Of a DNA stretch of 64,000 bases, positions 1 through 9,740 are shown one piece after another. This DNA comes from Microbacterium sp. ABRD28. GTDB lineage: Bacteria; Actinomycetota; Actinomycetes; Actinomycetales; Microbacteriaceae. Every line of letters begins with the position of its first letter. The stretch's first letter is position 1. Under the pieces are notes generated by a model. That model saw only the letters and a program-made list of their open reading frames with translations. It did no database searches and had not been told where the DNA came from. A program made the position numbers and the translations under genes. The stretch covers positions 1,550,001 to 1,614,000 of the forward strand of contig NZ_CP031015.1 in the NCBI RefSeq assembly GCF_003850245.1, in the 5' to 3' direction.

Positions 1-41
1 GACGTCAAGGGTGGTACAGTGAGGGAGTACGCGGAGGGTTC

Positions 42-54
42 CACGTGATACGTG
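42..54. promoter_or_regulatory. small palindrome in the rho upstream region
   Basis: CACGT-GAT-ACGTG is a 5-3-5 inverted repeat in the 226-base stretch before rho. TACAGT at 15-20 could be a -10 box. No gene is seen in 1-226; function of the palindrome is unknown. Confidence 0.25.
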
Positions 55-226
55 AATCTGGCCTCCGTCGCAATTCTGCGAAACCACCGCACACCTCTCG
101 TCCTGACGAAGCGCTCTAGCCACGCCAGGTCGCCGGTATCCGGACGAGATTCTGCTTTGCCGCGCGTGCGGTCGTCGTGCACCGTCTGACATTCATCTGC
201 CTGCAATCTGCTGACAAGGAGAACTC

Positions 227-2413
227 GTGGAGTCCATCTCCGAGGTCCACACCCCTGACGACACCACCGACGAGCGCGCGGACGCGCCCGAGGCGGTCGC
301 CACGGACCCGAACACCACCCCCGACAACCAGCCCGAGGCCGAGGCCACTGCTGCGGCGGACGCCGAGAAGAGCACGGATGCCGTCGCCCAAGCGACGCCC
401 GCCGACGCCCCCGCTGCGGAATCCGCCGATGCCGCTGGCGAGGCACCGGCCGCCGATGCCGCCGCCGTCGTGGAGGCGCCCGCCGACGCTCCTGCCGAGG
501 AGGCCCCCGCCGAGGCCGCGCCGCGCAAGCGTGCGCCCCGCCGTGCCAAGACCGAGGGCGCCACGGCGACCACCCGCCCCAAGCGCACCCGCGCCACCAA
601 GGCCGAGAAGACCGCCGCGGCGGACGAGGCGCCTGCCGCGGACCAGCCGGCCGCCGACCAGTCCGCCGTCGACGAGGCCCCTGCCCCGGCGCCCGAGACG
701 GCGGCTGCCGTCGACGACACGGCCGCCGACGCCGCGTCCAGCCAGAGCGAGGCCGACGCCGACGCCGCGTCCAGTGAGAGCGTCGCCGGCGCCACGACCT
801 CCCCGGCGGAGGCGCCCGCCACCGACAGCACGTCCGAGGGTGATACGGCAGCGCCTGCCGGCGAGCAGTCCGACGACGCGTCGTCCTCTTCCGAGGGTGA
901 CGCCGACGCGGGCAGCCGCGACGACGCCGACGAGGCCCCGTCGCGTGGCCGGAGTCGGAGCCGCAACCGCAACCGCAACCGCGGCGGCCAGAACGGAGCC
1001 GCGCAGGAGGCCGGCAACGGCCAGGGCGGCCAGAACCAGGGCGGTCAGAACCAGGGTGGCAACGGTCGCGGCGCGCAGAACCAGAACGCCGCCGCCGCCG
1101 CGAACGCCGGCCCCGACGCATCCGATGAAGACAATTCTTCGACCGGCGGACGCGGTCGCCAGCGCAACAAGCGCCGGGGCCAGGGCCCGGTCGACGAGTT
1201 CGAGACCGAGATCAATGAGGATGACGTCCTCATCCCGATCGCGGGCATCCTCGACGTGCTCGACAACTACGCCTTCGTGCGCACCACCGGCTACCTCCCC
1301 GGACCGCAGGACGTCTACGTCTCGCTCGGTCAGGTGAAGAAGTACAACCTGCGCAAGGGCGACGCCGTCGTCGGCTCGATCAAGCAGCCGCGCGAGGGCG
1401 AGCAGTCCAGCCGCCAGAAGTACAACGCGCTCGTGAAGGTCGACGCCGTCAACGGCCTGTCGGTCGACGACGCCGCCGAGCGCGTCGAGTTCGGCAAGCT
1501 CACGCCGCTGTACCCGCAGGAGCGCCTGCGCCTGGAAACGGCGCCCGAGAAGCTCACGCAGCGCATCATCGACCTCGTGGCGCCCATCGGCAAGGGCCAG
1601 CGCGGCTTGATCGTCGCGCCGCCGAAGGCCGGGAAGACGATCGTGCTGCAGCAGATCGCCAATGCCATCGCGATCAACAACCCCGAGGTGCACCTGATGG
1701 TCGTGCTCGTCGACGAGCGCCCCGAAGAAGTGACCGACATGCAGCGGACGGTCCGCGGCGAGGTCATCGCCTCGACCTTCGACCGGCCGGCCGAGGACCA
1801 CACCACGGTCGCCGAGCTCGCCATCGAGCGGGCCAAGCGCCTGGTGGAGCTCGGTCGCGACGTCGTCGTGCTGCTGGACTCGATCACGCGCCTGGGTCGT
1901 GCCTACAACATCTCCGCGCCCACCTCGGGTCGCGTGCTCACCGGCGGGGTCGACGCCTCGGCCCTGTACCCGCCCAAGCGGTTCTTCGGCGCAGCGCGCA
2001 ACATCGAGAACGGCGGCTCGCTGACGATCCTCGCCACCGCGCTGGTCGAGACCGGCTCGAAGATGGACGAGGTGATCTTCGAGGAGTTCAAGGGCACCGG
2101 CAACAGCGAGCTGCGCCTGAACCGTCAGCTCGCCGACAAGCGCATCTTCCCCGCCGTCGACGTCAATGCGTCGTCGACGCGTCGCGAAGAGATGCTGATG
2201 TCGGCCGACGAGGTCAAGATCACCTGGAAGCTCCGGCGGGCCCTCGCGGGTCTGGACCCCCAGCAGGCGCTGGAGGTCGTGCTCGGCAAGCTCAAGGAGA
2301 CCGGCTCGAACGTCGAGTTCCTCGTACAGATGCAGAAGTCGATGCCGGCACCGGCCCAGGGCGGTCACGGCGGCCACGGCAGCAGCCACGGTCACGACAA
2401 CAGCATCCGCTGA
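227..2413 (+). CDS. rho: transcription termination factor Rho
   Basis: Hexameric RNA helicase that ends transcription. The 728-aa product is much longer than E. coli Rho (419 aa). About 310 N-terminal residues are Ala/Asp/Glu/Pro-rich, ending in Arg/Asn/Gln/Gly-rich repeats ([11 protein letters not shown]), as in actinobacterial Rho. The core follows: RNA-binding domain, P-loop APPKAGKT near residues 464-471, Walker [17 protein letters not shown], and the [17 protein letters not shown] segment. GTG at 227 is chosen because AAGGAGA lies 5 nt upstream. It is followed 11 nt later by prfA; rpmE, which separates them in mycobacteria, is absent. Confidence 0.97.
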   Translation: MESISEVHTPDDTTDERADAPEAVATDPNTTPDNQPEAEATAAADAEKSTDAVAQATPADAPAAESADAAGEAPAADAAAVVEAPADAPAEEAPAEAAPRKRAPRRAKTEGATATTRPKRTRATKAEKTAAADEAPAADQPAADQSAVDEAPAPAPETAAAVDDTAADAASSQSEADADAASSESVAGATTSPAEAPATDSTSEGDTAAPAGEQSDDASSSSEGDADAGSRDDADEAPSRGRSRSRNRNRNRGGQNGAAQEAGNGQGGQNQGGQNQGGNGRGAQNQNAAAAANAGPDASDEDNSSTGGRGRQRNKRRGQGPVDEFETEINEDDVLIPIAGILDVLDNYAFVRTTGYLPGPQDVYVSLGQVKKYNLRKGDAVVGSIKQPREGEQSSRQKYNALVKVDAVNGLSVDDAAERVEFGKLTPLYPQERLRLETAPEKLTQRIIDLVAPIGKGQRGLIVAPPKAGKTIVLQQIANAIAINNPEVHLMVVLVDERPEEVTDMQRTVRGEVIASTFDRPAEDHTTVAELAIERAKRLVELGRDVVVLLDSITRLGRAYNISAPTSGRVLTGGVDASALYPPKRFFGAARNIENGGSLTILATALVETGSKMDEVIFEEFKGTGNSELRLNRQLADKRIFPAVDVNASSTRREEMLMSADEVKITWKLRRALAGLDPQQALEVVLGKLKETGSNVEFLVQMQKSMPAPAQGGHGGHGSSHGHDNSIR

Positions 2414-2424
2414 GCGGATCGCCC

Positions 2425-3519
2425 GTGGCTGAGCCCGCGATGTGGGAGTCCGTCCGCGCGCTGATCGACGAGCACGCAGCGGTGCAGCACGAGCTGTCCG
2501 ATCCGGCCGTGCACGCCGACGCGGCGCGCGCGAAGCGGGTCAACCGGCGGTACGCCGAGCTGTCGCGCATCGTCGCGGCCCACGAGGCCGTGCTCGCGGC
2601 ATCCGAGGATCTGGATGCCGCGCGCGATCTCGCACGGGAGGACGCGTCGTTCGCCGAGGAGGTCCCGGCGCTCGAGGCTCGGCTCACCGAGGCGCAGGAG
2701 AAGCTGCGGCGCCTGCTGATCCCCCGGGATCCGGACGACGCCCGCGACGTGATCATGGAGATCAAGGCCGGCGAGGGCGGCGCCGAAAGCGCGTTGTTCG
2801 CCGCGGACCTGCTGCGGATGTACGTGCAGTACGCCGCCGCGAAGGGCTGGAAGACCGAGCTGCTCGAGCGCACGGAGTCCGACCTCGGCGGCTTCAAAGA
2901 CGTCCAGGTGGCGATCAAGGGATCGTCGACCGACCCCGCGCAGGGCGTGTGGGCGCACCTGAAGTACGAGGGCGGCGTTCATCGCGTACAGCGCGTTCCC
3001 GCCACGGAGTCTCAGGGGCGGATCCACACCTCGACTACCGGTGTGCTCGTCTTCCCCGAGGTCGACGAGCCCGAAGAGGTGCAGATCGACCCGAACGACC
3101 TCAAGGTCGATGTCTTCCGCTCCTCGGGGCCGGGCGGTCAGTCGGTGAACACCACCGACTCGGCGGTGCGCATCACCCACCTCCCGACCGGCATCGTCGT
3201 GTCGATGCAAAACGAGAAGTCGCAGCTGCAGAACCGTGAGGCCGGTATGCGGGTGCTGCGTGCCAGACTCCTCGCGCGTCAGCAGGAGGAACGGGATGCC
3301 GCGGCATCCGATGCCCGGAAGTCGCAGATCCGGGGGATGGACCGCTCCGAACGGATCCGCACGTACAACTTCCCCGAGAACCGCATCGCCGACCACCGCA
3401 CCGGTTACAAGGCCTACAACCTCGACCAGGTGATGGACGGCGCTTTGGAGCCCCTCATCGCGTCGTGCATCGCCGCCGACGAGGAGGAGCGGCTCGCCGC
3501 CCTCGGCGGCGACTCCTGA
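2425..3519 (+). CDS. prfA: peptide chain release factor 1
   Basis: RF1 reads UAA and UAG stop codons and triggers peptide release in the ribosome. The 364-aa length is usual. The catalytic GGQ is at residues 237-239 within [16 protein letters not shown], and the C-terminal [15 protein letters not shown] stretch is typical. The GTG start lies 11 nt after the rho stop, so the two are probably one transcript. The next protein-release gene, prmC, whose product methylates the GGQ glutamine, is 4.5 kb downstream, separated by an inserted amidase and cysteine block. Confidence 0.97.
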   Translation: MAEPAMWESVRALIDEHAAVQHELSDPAVHADAARAKRVNRRYAELSRIVAAHEAVLAASEDLDAARDLAREDASFAEEVPALEARLTEAQEKLRRLLIPRDPDDARDVIMEIKAGEGGAESALFAADLLRMYVQYAAAKGWKTELLERTESDLGGFKDVQVAIKGSSTDPAQGVWAHLKYEGGVHRVQRVPATESQGRIHTSTTGVLVFPEVDEPEEVQIDPNDLKVDVFRSSGPGGQSVNTTDSAVRITHLPTGIVVSMQNEKSQLQNREAGMRVLRARLLARQQEERDAAASDARKSQIRGMDRSERIRTYNFPENRIADHRTGYKAYNLDQVMDGALEPLIASCIAADEEERLAALGGDS

Positions 3520-3561
3520 CGGCGACGCCGCCAGACAGAGGCTCTCCGCCGGCGCGACGGC

Positions 3562-4959
3562 TCAGGGCGCCGGGGGACGGGGGAGCGCCCCGCGAAGACG
3601 CTCGAGCTGCGCGGCGGCGGCGAGGATCGTCCGCTCGCCGCCCGGGCGGCCGATGAGCTGCACGCTGACCGGGTGCCCGGCGGCCATCACCAGGGGGAGC
3701 ACGAGTGCCGGAAGGCCGGCGACGTTGACGAAGCTGCTGAAGGGCGCGTACTCCACCTGCTGGGCGAAGCCCCGCTCGGGGTCGTCGCGGTCGTACCAGC
3801 CGATGGGACGCGGCGTCTGCGCGAGCGCCGGGGTGAGGACGACGTCGTAGGGCGCGAACGCGGCGATCGTCTCCCGCTCGAAGACGCGTGCCTCGGCGAG
3901 GGCGCCGAGCAGACCCCGGGCGTCGAGGGCGCGTCCCTCGCGCACGAGCCAGGCGGTGAGCGGTTCGACCATCCGCAGGTCGTCATCGGTGAGAGGGATG
4001 CGGGCAGCGCTTGCGCGCCACAGCACCCGGAAGAGCGGTCCGTAGCCGTGCGGTCGCCACGCGGCATCCTCCACCACGTGTCCTTCGGACGCGAGGCTTC
4101 TCGCGGCCTCATCGAGCGCGCCGATCGCCGCGGGATCCACCGCGATCTCGAGGTCGTCATCCCACGGCGACACCGTCGTGACACCCACGCGGAGGCGAGG
4201 CGGGTCCGCGGCCGTCGCCGGGAGGAACGGCGGCGAATCGGCGGCACGCACCGAGAAGTCGTAGGGGGCGAGTCCGCACAGCGCGTCGAAGAAGAACGCC
4301 GCATCCTCGACCGTCCCCGCGATGGGCCCGGCGACCGCGAGTCCGTCGGGTGCGTCCAGGCCCGACCCGAGGGGAAGGCGGCCCCGCGACGGCTTCAGCC
4401 CCACCACGCCCACGGTGGCCGCCGGGATCCGGATCGATCCGCCGCCGTCCGACCCCGGCGCGATCGCCAGCACGCCCGCCGCCACCGCCACCGCTGCTCC
4501 GCCGCTCGAACCGCCCGCTCCGTGGGCGGGGTTCCACGGGTCGCGCGCCCAGGCTCCGCCCTCGAGCGGCTCGGTGTACCCCGTCAGGCCGAACTCCGAG
4601 GTGCTGGTCTTCCCGATGCTCACGGCGCCCACCCGATCCAGGGCCGCGGCGAGCGGGTCTGATGCGGTCGGGACGAAGTCGACGCGGGTGCGGGATCCAT
4701 AACGGGTGGGGACTCCGGCGCGCGCCACCAGATCCTTGTCGGCGATCGGGACGCCCCAGAGCGGCCCCGCCGGCGCGGCGGCGTCTCGGCGCGCCGCCTG
4801 CTCGAGGGCCCGTTCGGCGGTCACGTCGACGAAGGCCCCCAGCTCGCTCGTCGCCGCGGCCCGCGCGAGGGCGGCCTGAACGACCTCGACAGCGCTGAGC
4901 TCGCGACGCCGCAGCGCCGCGGCGAGGTCGACCGCCGACATCCCGAGGAGATCACTCAC
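3562..4959 (-). CDS. amidase (amidase signature family)
   Basis: Serine amidohydrolase of the amidase-signature family; substrate unknown. The Ser-cisSer-Lys triad can be placed: Lys75 in PIADKDLV, Ser151 in GAGGSSGGAAVAV and Ser175 in SDGGGSIRIPA. The 465-aa length fits, and no signal peptide is seen, so it is probably cytoplasmic. It is not GatA: no gatB or gatC is adjacent. It is convergent with prfA and divergent from the holin-like gene. A TAGGGT -10 box 6 nt before the GTG suggests a leaderless mRNA. Confidence 0.88.
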   Translation of the reverse strand: MSDLLGMSAVDLAAALRRRELSAVEVVQAALARAAATSELGAFVDVTAERALEQAARRDAAAPAGPLWGVPIADKDLVARAGVPTRYGSRTRVDFVPTASDPLAAALDRVGAVSIGKTSTSEFGLTGYTEPLEGGAWARDPWNPAHGAGGSSGGAAVAVAAGVLAIAPGSDGGGSIRIPAATVGVVGLKPSRGRLPLGSGLDAPDGLAVAGPIAGTVEDAAFFFDALCGLAPYDFSVRAADSPPFLPATAADPPRLRVGVTTVSPWDDDLEIAVDPAAIGALDEAARSLASEGHVVEDAAWRPHGYGPLFRVLWRASAARIPLTDDDLRMVEPLTAWLVREGRALDARGLLGALAEARVFERETIAAFAPYDVVLTPALAQTPRPIGWYDRDDPERGFAQQVEYAPFSSFVNVAGLPALVLPLVMAAGHPVSVQLIGRPGGERTILAAAAQLERLRGALPRPPAP

Positions 4960-4965
4960 CCTCCG

Positions 4966-4971
4966 ACCCTA
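4966..4971 (-). promoter_or_regulatory. leaderless -10 box of the amidase gene
   Basis: TAGGGT on the minus strand ends 6 nt before the GTG start; no Shine-Dalgarno sequence lies between. Confidence 0.55.
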
Positions 4972-5041
4972 GCCAGCCCGGCCGCCTGCGCCCTGCGGCG
5001 TGGCGGAGCCGGACCGGCCCGCCTCGACCAGTCGCGAGGCG

Positions 5042-5047
5042 TACCCT
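5042..5047 (+). promoter_or_regulatory. leaderless -10 box of the holin-like gene
   Basis: TACCCT ends 6 nt before GTG 5054, which supports that start over the upstream ATG at 5000. Confidence 0.5.
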
Positions 5048-5053
5048 GAGCGC

Positions 5054-5485
5054 GTGATCATCTTCCTCATCCGCGCGCTCATCTTCCTCGTCTCCGCCGC
5101 GCTCGGGCTGATCGTGGCAGATCTCCTCCTGTCCGGATTCCGCATCGACTGGGCCAACTGGTGGGGATTCGCCCTGGCCATCGTCATCTTCGCGGTGCTG
5201 CAGAGCATCCTCACCCCGTGGATCGCGAGCGTCGCCCGCAGGAACGCCCCCGCCCTCCTCGGTGGCATCGGCATCATCTCCACGCTGGTCGCCCTGATCG
5301 TCGTGGTGCTCATCCCCGGAGCCGGCCTCACGATCGGCCAGCCGTTCGTGCTCACGTGGATCCTGGCGCCGGTGATCGTCTGGCTCGTCACGGCGCTCGC
5401 GACGCTGTTCCTGCCGATGATCTTCCTCAAGCGCAGAATCGATGAGCGACGTGACGGCGCCAACGGGCGCGAGAAGCGGGCCTGA
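5054..5485 (+). CDS. four-helix membrane protein, phage holin superfamily IV-like
   Basis: The 143-aa product has four hydrophobic segments and a short basic tail (KRRIDERR). The layout (short N-terminus, helix, QSILTPWIASVARRNAPALLGG loop, three more helices) resembles the Phage_holin_4_2/YvlD family, which in bacterial chromosomes is a common membrane protein of unknown role rather than evidence of a prophage. GTG 5054 is preferred because the -10 box sits 6 nt upstream and the protein then begins directly with a helix. It is tail-to-tail with cysE, only 6 nt apart. Confidence 0.75.
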   Translation: MIIFLIRALIFLVSAALGLIVADLLLSGFRIDWANWWGFALAIVIFAVLQSILTPWIASVARRNAPALLGGIGIISTLVALIVVVLIPGAGLTIGQPFVLTWILAPVIVWLVTALATLFLPMIFLKRRIDERRDGANGREKRA

Positions 5486-5491
5486 ACCGGC

Positions 5492-6070
5492 TCAGATCAC
5501 GTATTCCGGCGCGGTCAGAACGGCGCGGGTGTCCATCCCCTCGCGCCGCGGCCGGGGCTTGGCGGGCACCCCCACCAGCACGCTGTCGGCGGGGGCGTCC
5601 TTGGTCACCACGGCATTCGCGCCGACGACGCAGCGGGCGCCGATCGTGATCGGCCCGAGGATCTTCGCGCCCGCACCGACAGCCACGCCGTCGAGCAGCG
5701 TGGGGTGACGCTTCCCCCCCTCGCGCTGTCGCCCGCCGAGGGTGACCCCGTGATACAGCATCACGTCGTCGCCGACCTCGGCGGTCTCGCCGATGACGAT
5801 CCCCATGCCGTGGTCGATGAAGAAGCGGCGTCCGATGACGGCGCCCGGGTGGATCTCGATTCCCGTGACCCAGCGGGTCACCTGCGAGCCGAGCCGTGCG
5901 ACGAACCGCAGGCGTCGCTGCCAGAGCGCGTGCCAGACGCGGTGCGCCCAGATCGCGTGGAGGCCCGGGTAGAGCAGAGCGATCTCCAGCGCCCCGCGCG
6001 CGGCGGGGTCGCGCAGCTTCGCGGCGGCGAGGTCTTCGCGCACCCGCGCGAGGGCTCGCGTGAGGATCAT
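5492..6070 (-). CDS. cysE: serine O-acetyltransferase
   Basis: Makes O-acetylserine from serine and acetyl-CoA, the substrate of CysK. The 192-aa short-form protein has an N-terminal helical part ([24 protein letters not shown]) and a left-handed beta-helix with hexapeptide repeats ([30 protein letters not shown] in pieces), including the DHG and YHGVTLGG motifs of CysE. Its ATG overlaps the stop of the upstream cysK copy (ATGA), so it is translationally coupled as last gene of a cysK-cysK-cysE operon. Confidence 0.95.
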   Translation of the reverse strand: MILTRALARVREDLAAAKLRDPAARGALEIALLYPGLHAIWAHRVWHALWQRRLRFVARLGSQVTRWVTGIEIHPGAVIGRRFFIDHGMGIVIGETAEVGDDVMLYHGVTLGGRQREGGKRHPTLLDGVAVGAGAKILGPITIGARCVVGANAVVTKDAPADSVLVGVPAKPRPRREGMDTRAVLTAPEYVI

Positions 6071-7020
6071 GCCGGTACCGCCTGTTCTTCGCGGAGGTCC
6101 GCGTACATCGCGGTCGAGAGGTAGCGTTCGCCCGAGTCCGGCACGATGACGACGATGCGCTTCCCGGATGCTTCGGGGCGACGGGCGATCTGCAGGGCCG
6201 CACTCACGGCGGCGCCCGCCGACATCCCGGCGAGGATGCCTTCGCGTTCAGCCAGGTCACGGGCGACCCGGATCGCGTCGTCGAAGTCGGCGTCGACGAT
6301 CTCGTCCACGACGCTGCGATCGAGCACGTCGGGGACGAAGTTGGGGCCGATGCCCTGGATGCGGTGCCCGCCCGCTCGTCCCTCGGTGAGAACGGGGGAG
6401 TCCTTCGGCTGCACGAGGACGACCCTGACGTCGGGGTTCCGCTCCTTCAGCACGCGACCGACGCCGGTGACGGTGCCGCCGGTGCCCGATCCCGCGACGA
6501 AGTAGTCCACGCGACCGTCGGTGTCGCGCCAGATCTCCTCCGCGGTCGTCCGACGGTGGATCTCCGGATTGGCCGGGTGCTCGAACTGCCGGGCGAGGAC
6601 GGCGCCAGGGGTGTCGGCGGCGATCTGCTTCGCCGTGCGGACGGCCTCCGTCATCCCCTTGTACGGATCGGTGAGGACGAGTTCGGCGCCGTAGGCCTTC
6701 AGCAGCGTCCGACGCTCCTTCGACATCGATGCCGGCATCGTGAGGATGACGCGGTAGCCGCGTGCGGCTCCGACGAGCGCGAGGGCGATGCCGGTGTTCC
6801 CACTCGTGGACTCCACGATCGTGCCGCCGGGCCGGAGTTCGCCCGAGGCCTCTGCGGCGTCGACGAGGGCGATGCCGAGGCGGCATTTGACGCTCGCGCC
6901 GGGGTTGTAGAACTCGAGCTTGGTGACGACCTCGGCGTGGAGGCCCTCGGTCAGGGCGTTCAGCCGTACGAGCGGCGTGCCGCCGAACGCGGTGGTGATG
7001 TCGGAATGGATGGCGGACAC
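6067..7020 (-). CDS. cysteine synthase paralogue with altered active-site segment
   Basis: PLP enzyme of the O-acetylserine sulfhydrylase fold, 317 aa. PLP lysine Lys45 is in GASVKCRLG; the canonical VKDR has become VKCR (Cys46). TSGNTG substrate loop, [10 protein letters not shown] phosphate loop and QGIGPNFVP are present. The usual GISSGAA is GMSAGAA, so the residue that contacts PLP nitrogen differs by one position from its neighbour. It is the tandem duplicate of the gene at 7053 and overlaps cysE by ATGA. Start GTG 7020 is chosen because [20 protein letters not shown] aligns with the start of the paralogue. It is probably active on a related substrate, or a diverged backup; not certain. 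Confidence 0.85.
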   Translation of the reverse strand: MSAIHSDITTAFGGTPLVRLNALTEGLHAEVVTKLEFYNPGASVKCRLGIALVDAAEASGELRPGGTIVESTSGNTGIALALVGAARGYRVILTMPASMSKERRTLLKAYGAELVLTDPYKGMTEAVRTAKQIAADTPGAVLARQFEHPANPEIHRRTTAEEIWRDTDGRVDYFVAGSGTGGTVTGVGRVLKERNPDVRVVLVQPKDSPVLTEGRAGGHRIQGIGPNFVPDVLDRSVVDEIVDADFDDAIRVARDLAEREGILAGMSAGAAVSAALQIARRPEASGKRIVVIVPDSGERYLSTAMYADLREEQAVPA

Positions 7021-7052
7021 GGGAGCGCTCTTCGCCGCCGGGAGGACCCGGC

Positions 7053-7991
7053 TCAGTCCTCGCGGAGGTCGGCGTACAGCGGCGTGGAGAGGTAGCGCTC
7101 GCCGAAGGACGGGATGATGACGACGATGTTCTTTCCCGCCGCCTCGGGGCGGGCCGCGAGCTGCAGCGCAGCCCACACCGCGGCGCCCGACGAGATCCCG
7201 ACGAGGATGCCCTCGCGGGCGCCCACGTCACGCGCCGTGGCGACGGCGTCATCGAACTCGACGTCGAACACCTCGTCGATGACGCCCCGGTCGAGGATGG
7301 CGGGGATGAAGTTCGGGCCGATCCCCTGGATCTTGTGGGGCCCGGGGGTGCCGGTGGTCAGCAGGGGCGAATCCGCCGGCTCGACCGCGACGATCTTCAC
7401 TCCCGGCACGCGCTCCTTCAGCACCTGCCCGACGCCGGTGATGGTGCCGCCGGTGCCGATGCCCGCGACGAGGTAGTCGACGGCGCCGTCGGTGTCGCGG
7501 AGGATCTCCTCCGCCGTGGTCTTGCGATGGATGGCCGGGTTGGCCTCGTTCTCGAACTGACGGGCGAGAACCGCTCCCGGGGTCTCGGCCACGATCTCCT
7601 GCGCCTTCGCAACGGCGCCCTTCATGCCGCCGGCAGGATCGGTCAGGACGACCTCGGCGCCGTATGCGCGCAGCAGAATACGGCGCTCGATAGACATCGA
7701 CGACGGCATCGCCAGGATCACCCGGTAGCCGCGGGCGGCCCCGACCATCGCCAGCGCGATGCCGGTGTTGCCGCTGGTGGCCTCGACGATCGTGCCGCCG
7801 GGCGTGAGCTCACCCGACGCCTCCGCCGCGTCCACGATCGCGATCCCGAGGCGGTCCTTGACGCTGGACGCGGGGTTGTAGAACTCCAGCTTCGCGATGA
7901 CCGTGCCGGGGAGCCCCTCGGTGACCCGGTTCAGTCGGACGAGCGGCGTGTCGCCGAAGGCGGACGTGATGTCGGGGTGGATGCCGGGCAT
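7053..7991 (-). CDS. cysK: cysteine synthase
   Basis: Forms cysteine from O-acetylserine and sulfide using PLP. The 312-aa protein keeps all family motifs: Lys45 in [33 protein letters not shown] and GISSGAA. It leads the operon cysK-cysK paralogue-cysE; 32 nt separate it from the paralogue. The start has an AAAGG ribosome binding site, and TAGGCT at 8030-8025 (minus) is the likely -10 box, giving a leader of about 27 nt. Confidence 0.95.
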   Translation of the reverse strand: MPGIHPDITSAFGDTPLVRLNRVTEGLPGTVIAKLEFYNPASSVKDRLGIAIVDAAEASGELTPGGTIVEATSGNTGIALAMVGAARGYRVILAMPSSMSIERRILLRAYGAEVVLTDPAGGMKGAVAKAQEIVAETPGAVLARQFENEANPAIHRKTTAEEILRDTDGAVDYLVAGIGTGGTITGVGQVLKERVPGVKIVAVEPADSPLLTTGTPGPHKIQGIGPNFIPAILDRGVIDEVFDVEFDDAVATARDVGAREGILVGISSGAAVWAALQLAARPEAAGKNIVVIIPSFGERYLSTPLYADLRED

Positions 7992-8024
7992 GGCGGACCT
8001 TTCGGGCGGTGGGGTGACCCTGAA

Positions 8025-8030
8025 AGCCTA
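8025..8030 (-). promoter_or_regulatory. -10 box of the cysK operon
   Basis: TAGGCT on the minus strand, about 33 nt before the cysK ATG. The mRNA leader would hold the AAAGG ribosome binding site. Confidence 0.45.
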
Positions 8031-8078
8031 CGGGAGGCAGGGGGAGACGGCCCGAATGTGACAGTCTGGACGGCGGTC

Positions 8079-8957
8079 ATGAACAGCTCCTCCGCCGCGA
8101 TCCCCCTCGCCGACGCGCTTCGCGATGCCCGGGCACGGCTCGAACGCGCCGGTGTCGGCGGCGCCGACGTCGATGCCGAACTGCTCGCGGGACACGTTCT
8201 GGGACTCGGTCGGGGAGAGGTGCAGGCGTCCGCCATCCGCGGTGCACGCCTCGACGCCGCCCAGCGCTCCCGGTTCGACGCCCTCGTCGATCAACGGGCG
8301 ACGCGTGTGCCGCTGCAGCATCTGACCGGACGCGCCCCCTTCCGTCATCTGGAGCTGCGCGTGGGCCCGGGGGTCTTCGTCCCACGCCCCGAGACCGAGA
8401 TGGTCGCTCAGCTGGCGATCGACGCCCTTCGCGCGGCTGCGTCACCCGAGCCGATCGCCGTCGATCTCGGCACGGGCAGCGGCGCGATCGCCCTCGCGCT
8501 GGCGACGGAGGTTCCCCACGCCCGGGTGCACGCTGCCGAGAACGACGTCGAGGCGTTCCTCTGGGCGAAGGAGAACTTCGCCGCCGTGGGCGCTCCGAAT
8601 GCGCGTGTCGCGTTCGTCGATCTCGCCGCCGCGTTCGGTGAGCTCGACGGAACCGTCTCCGTGCTGGTCTCCAACCCGCCCTACGTTCCCGACGACGCGG
8701 TGCCCCGCGACCCGGAGGTGCGGTTCTTCGATCCACCCGCCGCGCTCTACGGCGGTCCCGACGGACTCGACGTCGTCCGCGTGCTCAGCGGCGTCGGACG
8801 CCGACTGCTGCATCCGGGCGGGGTGCTCATCATCGAGCACGGGGAATGGCAGGGTGCCGAGATCCGCGCACTGCTGACGACGGACGGATGGCGCGCTGCA
8901 GCGACCCACCGGGATCTCACCCTCCGGGATCGCGCGACCACCGCGCTGCGTCCCTGA
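8079..8957 (+). CDS. prmC: peptide chain release factor N5-glutamine methyltransferase
   Basis: SAM-dependent enzyme that methylates the glutamine of the GGQ motif in RF1 and RF2. The 292-aa protein has a helical N-terminal domain (1-95), the FVPRPETE linker, the SAM site AVDLGTGSGAIALAL (128-142) and the catalytic NPPY at 199-202. ATG 8079 is chosen as the family N-terminus (LADALRDARARL) follows; no strong ribosome binding site is visible. It starts the conserved prmC-tsaC-wecA-atpI-atp order. Confidence 0.95.
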   Translation: MNSSSAAIPLADALRDARARLERAGVGGADVDAELLAGHVLGLGRGEVQASAIRGARLDAAQRSRFDALVDQRATRVPLQHLTGRAPFRHLELRVGPGVFVPRPETEMVAQLAIDALRAAASPEPIAVDLGTGSGAIALALATEVPHARVHAAENDVEAFLWAKENFAAVGAPNARVAFVDLAAAFGELDGTVSVLVSNPPYVPDDAVPRDPEVRFFDPPAALYGGPDGLDVVRVLSGVGRRLLHPGGVLIIEHGEWQGAEIRALLTTDGWRAAATHRDLTLRDRATTALRP

Positions 8958-9013
8958 ACCGGGCCGCGGGCCCGCGACGGAGGGGAGCCCGGGGCACGCG
9001 GAGGTCGGGGCCG

Positions 9014-9019
9014 TAGACT
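9014..9019 (+). promoter_or_regulatory. -10 box of tsaC
   Basis: TAGACT lies 9 nt before the ATG; leaderless or near-leaderless transcript likely. Confidence 0.45.
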
Positions 9020-9028
9020 CGTCGCGTC

Positions 9029-9724
9029 ATGTCTACCCTCTTCGACTGCCGTGACGACGAGCAGCTCCTTCCCGGTATGCGGCAGGCCCGACAGGCCATC
9101 AGCCGCGGCGACCTCGTCGTGATGCCCACCGACACCGTCTACGGCGTGGCCGCCGATGCGTTCAACGCCCGCGCCGTGCAACGGCTGCTCGACGCCAAGG
9201 GACGGGGCCGCCAGTCACCGCCGCCGGTGCTCGTGGCGGGACAGGCGACGCTGCGGGCACTGGTGGCGGAAGTCCCCGAGCCGGTCGAACGCCTGGTCGC
9301 GGAGTTCTGGCCGGGCGGTCTGACCATCGTTCTGCCCTCTCAGCCGTCACTGTCGTGGGACCTCGGCGAGACCCACGGCACCGTCGCGGTGCGCATGCCC
9401 GCCCACCGCATCGCGCTGGAACTGCTGGAGGAGACCGGCCCCCTGGCCGTCTCCAGCGCCAATCTCACCGGACAGCCGGCGGCCGTGCGGATCGACGAGG
9501 CCCAGGCCATGCTCGGCGACAGCATCGCGGTCTACCTCGACGGCGGACCCGCCGACGTCGGGGTCGCCTCGACCATCGTCGATGCCACGCCCCTGGTGGT
9601 GCGCGGCGCCGAGCCTCGGGTGCGGATCCTCCGCGACGGCGCGATCGGTCGGGATCGGCTCCGCGAGGTGCTGGGCGAGCTGCTGGAGGATCCGCAGCCG
9701 GCACCGGCGGGCGACGCCGAGTGA
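9029..9724 (+). CDS. tsaC: L-threonylcarbamoyladenylate synthase (Sua5/YciO/YrdC family)
   Basis: Makes threonylcarbamoyl-AMP for the t6A modification at position 37 of tRNAs that read ANN codons. The 231-aa protein has the YrdC domain: GDLVVMPTDTVYGVAADAF near residues 30-50, a KGRGRQSPPPVLV segment, EFWPGGLTIVL, VAVRMPAHRIALELL and SSANLTGQPAA. It matches the position of Rv1301 in mycobacteria, between prmC and wecA, and wecA starts 16 nt after it. Confidence 0.93.
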   Translation: MSTLFDCRDDEQLLPGMRQARQAISRGDLVVMPTDTVYGVAADAFNARAVQRLLDAKGRGRQSPPPVLVAGQATLRALVAEVPEPVERLVAEFWPGGLTIVLPSQPSLSWDLGETHGTVAVRMPAHRIALELLEETGPLAVSSANLTGQPAAVRIDEAQAMLGDSIAVYLDGGPADVGVASTIVDATPLVVRGAEPRVRILRDGAIGRDRLREVLGELLEDPQPAPAGDAE

Positions 9725-9740
9725 GAGCGGACGGCAGAGG

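Noticed and set aside
116..2395. 759-aa open frame antisense to rho
   Set aside because: Arg/Leu/Gly/Val-rich shadow of a GC-rich gene; rho has all motifs on the plus strand.
5054..5485. Prophage holin
   Set aside because: No lysin or other phage gene nearby; this membrane family is common on chromosomes.
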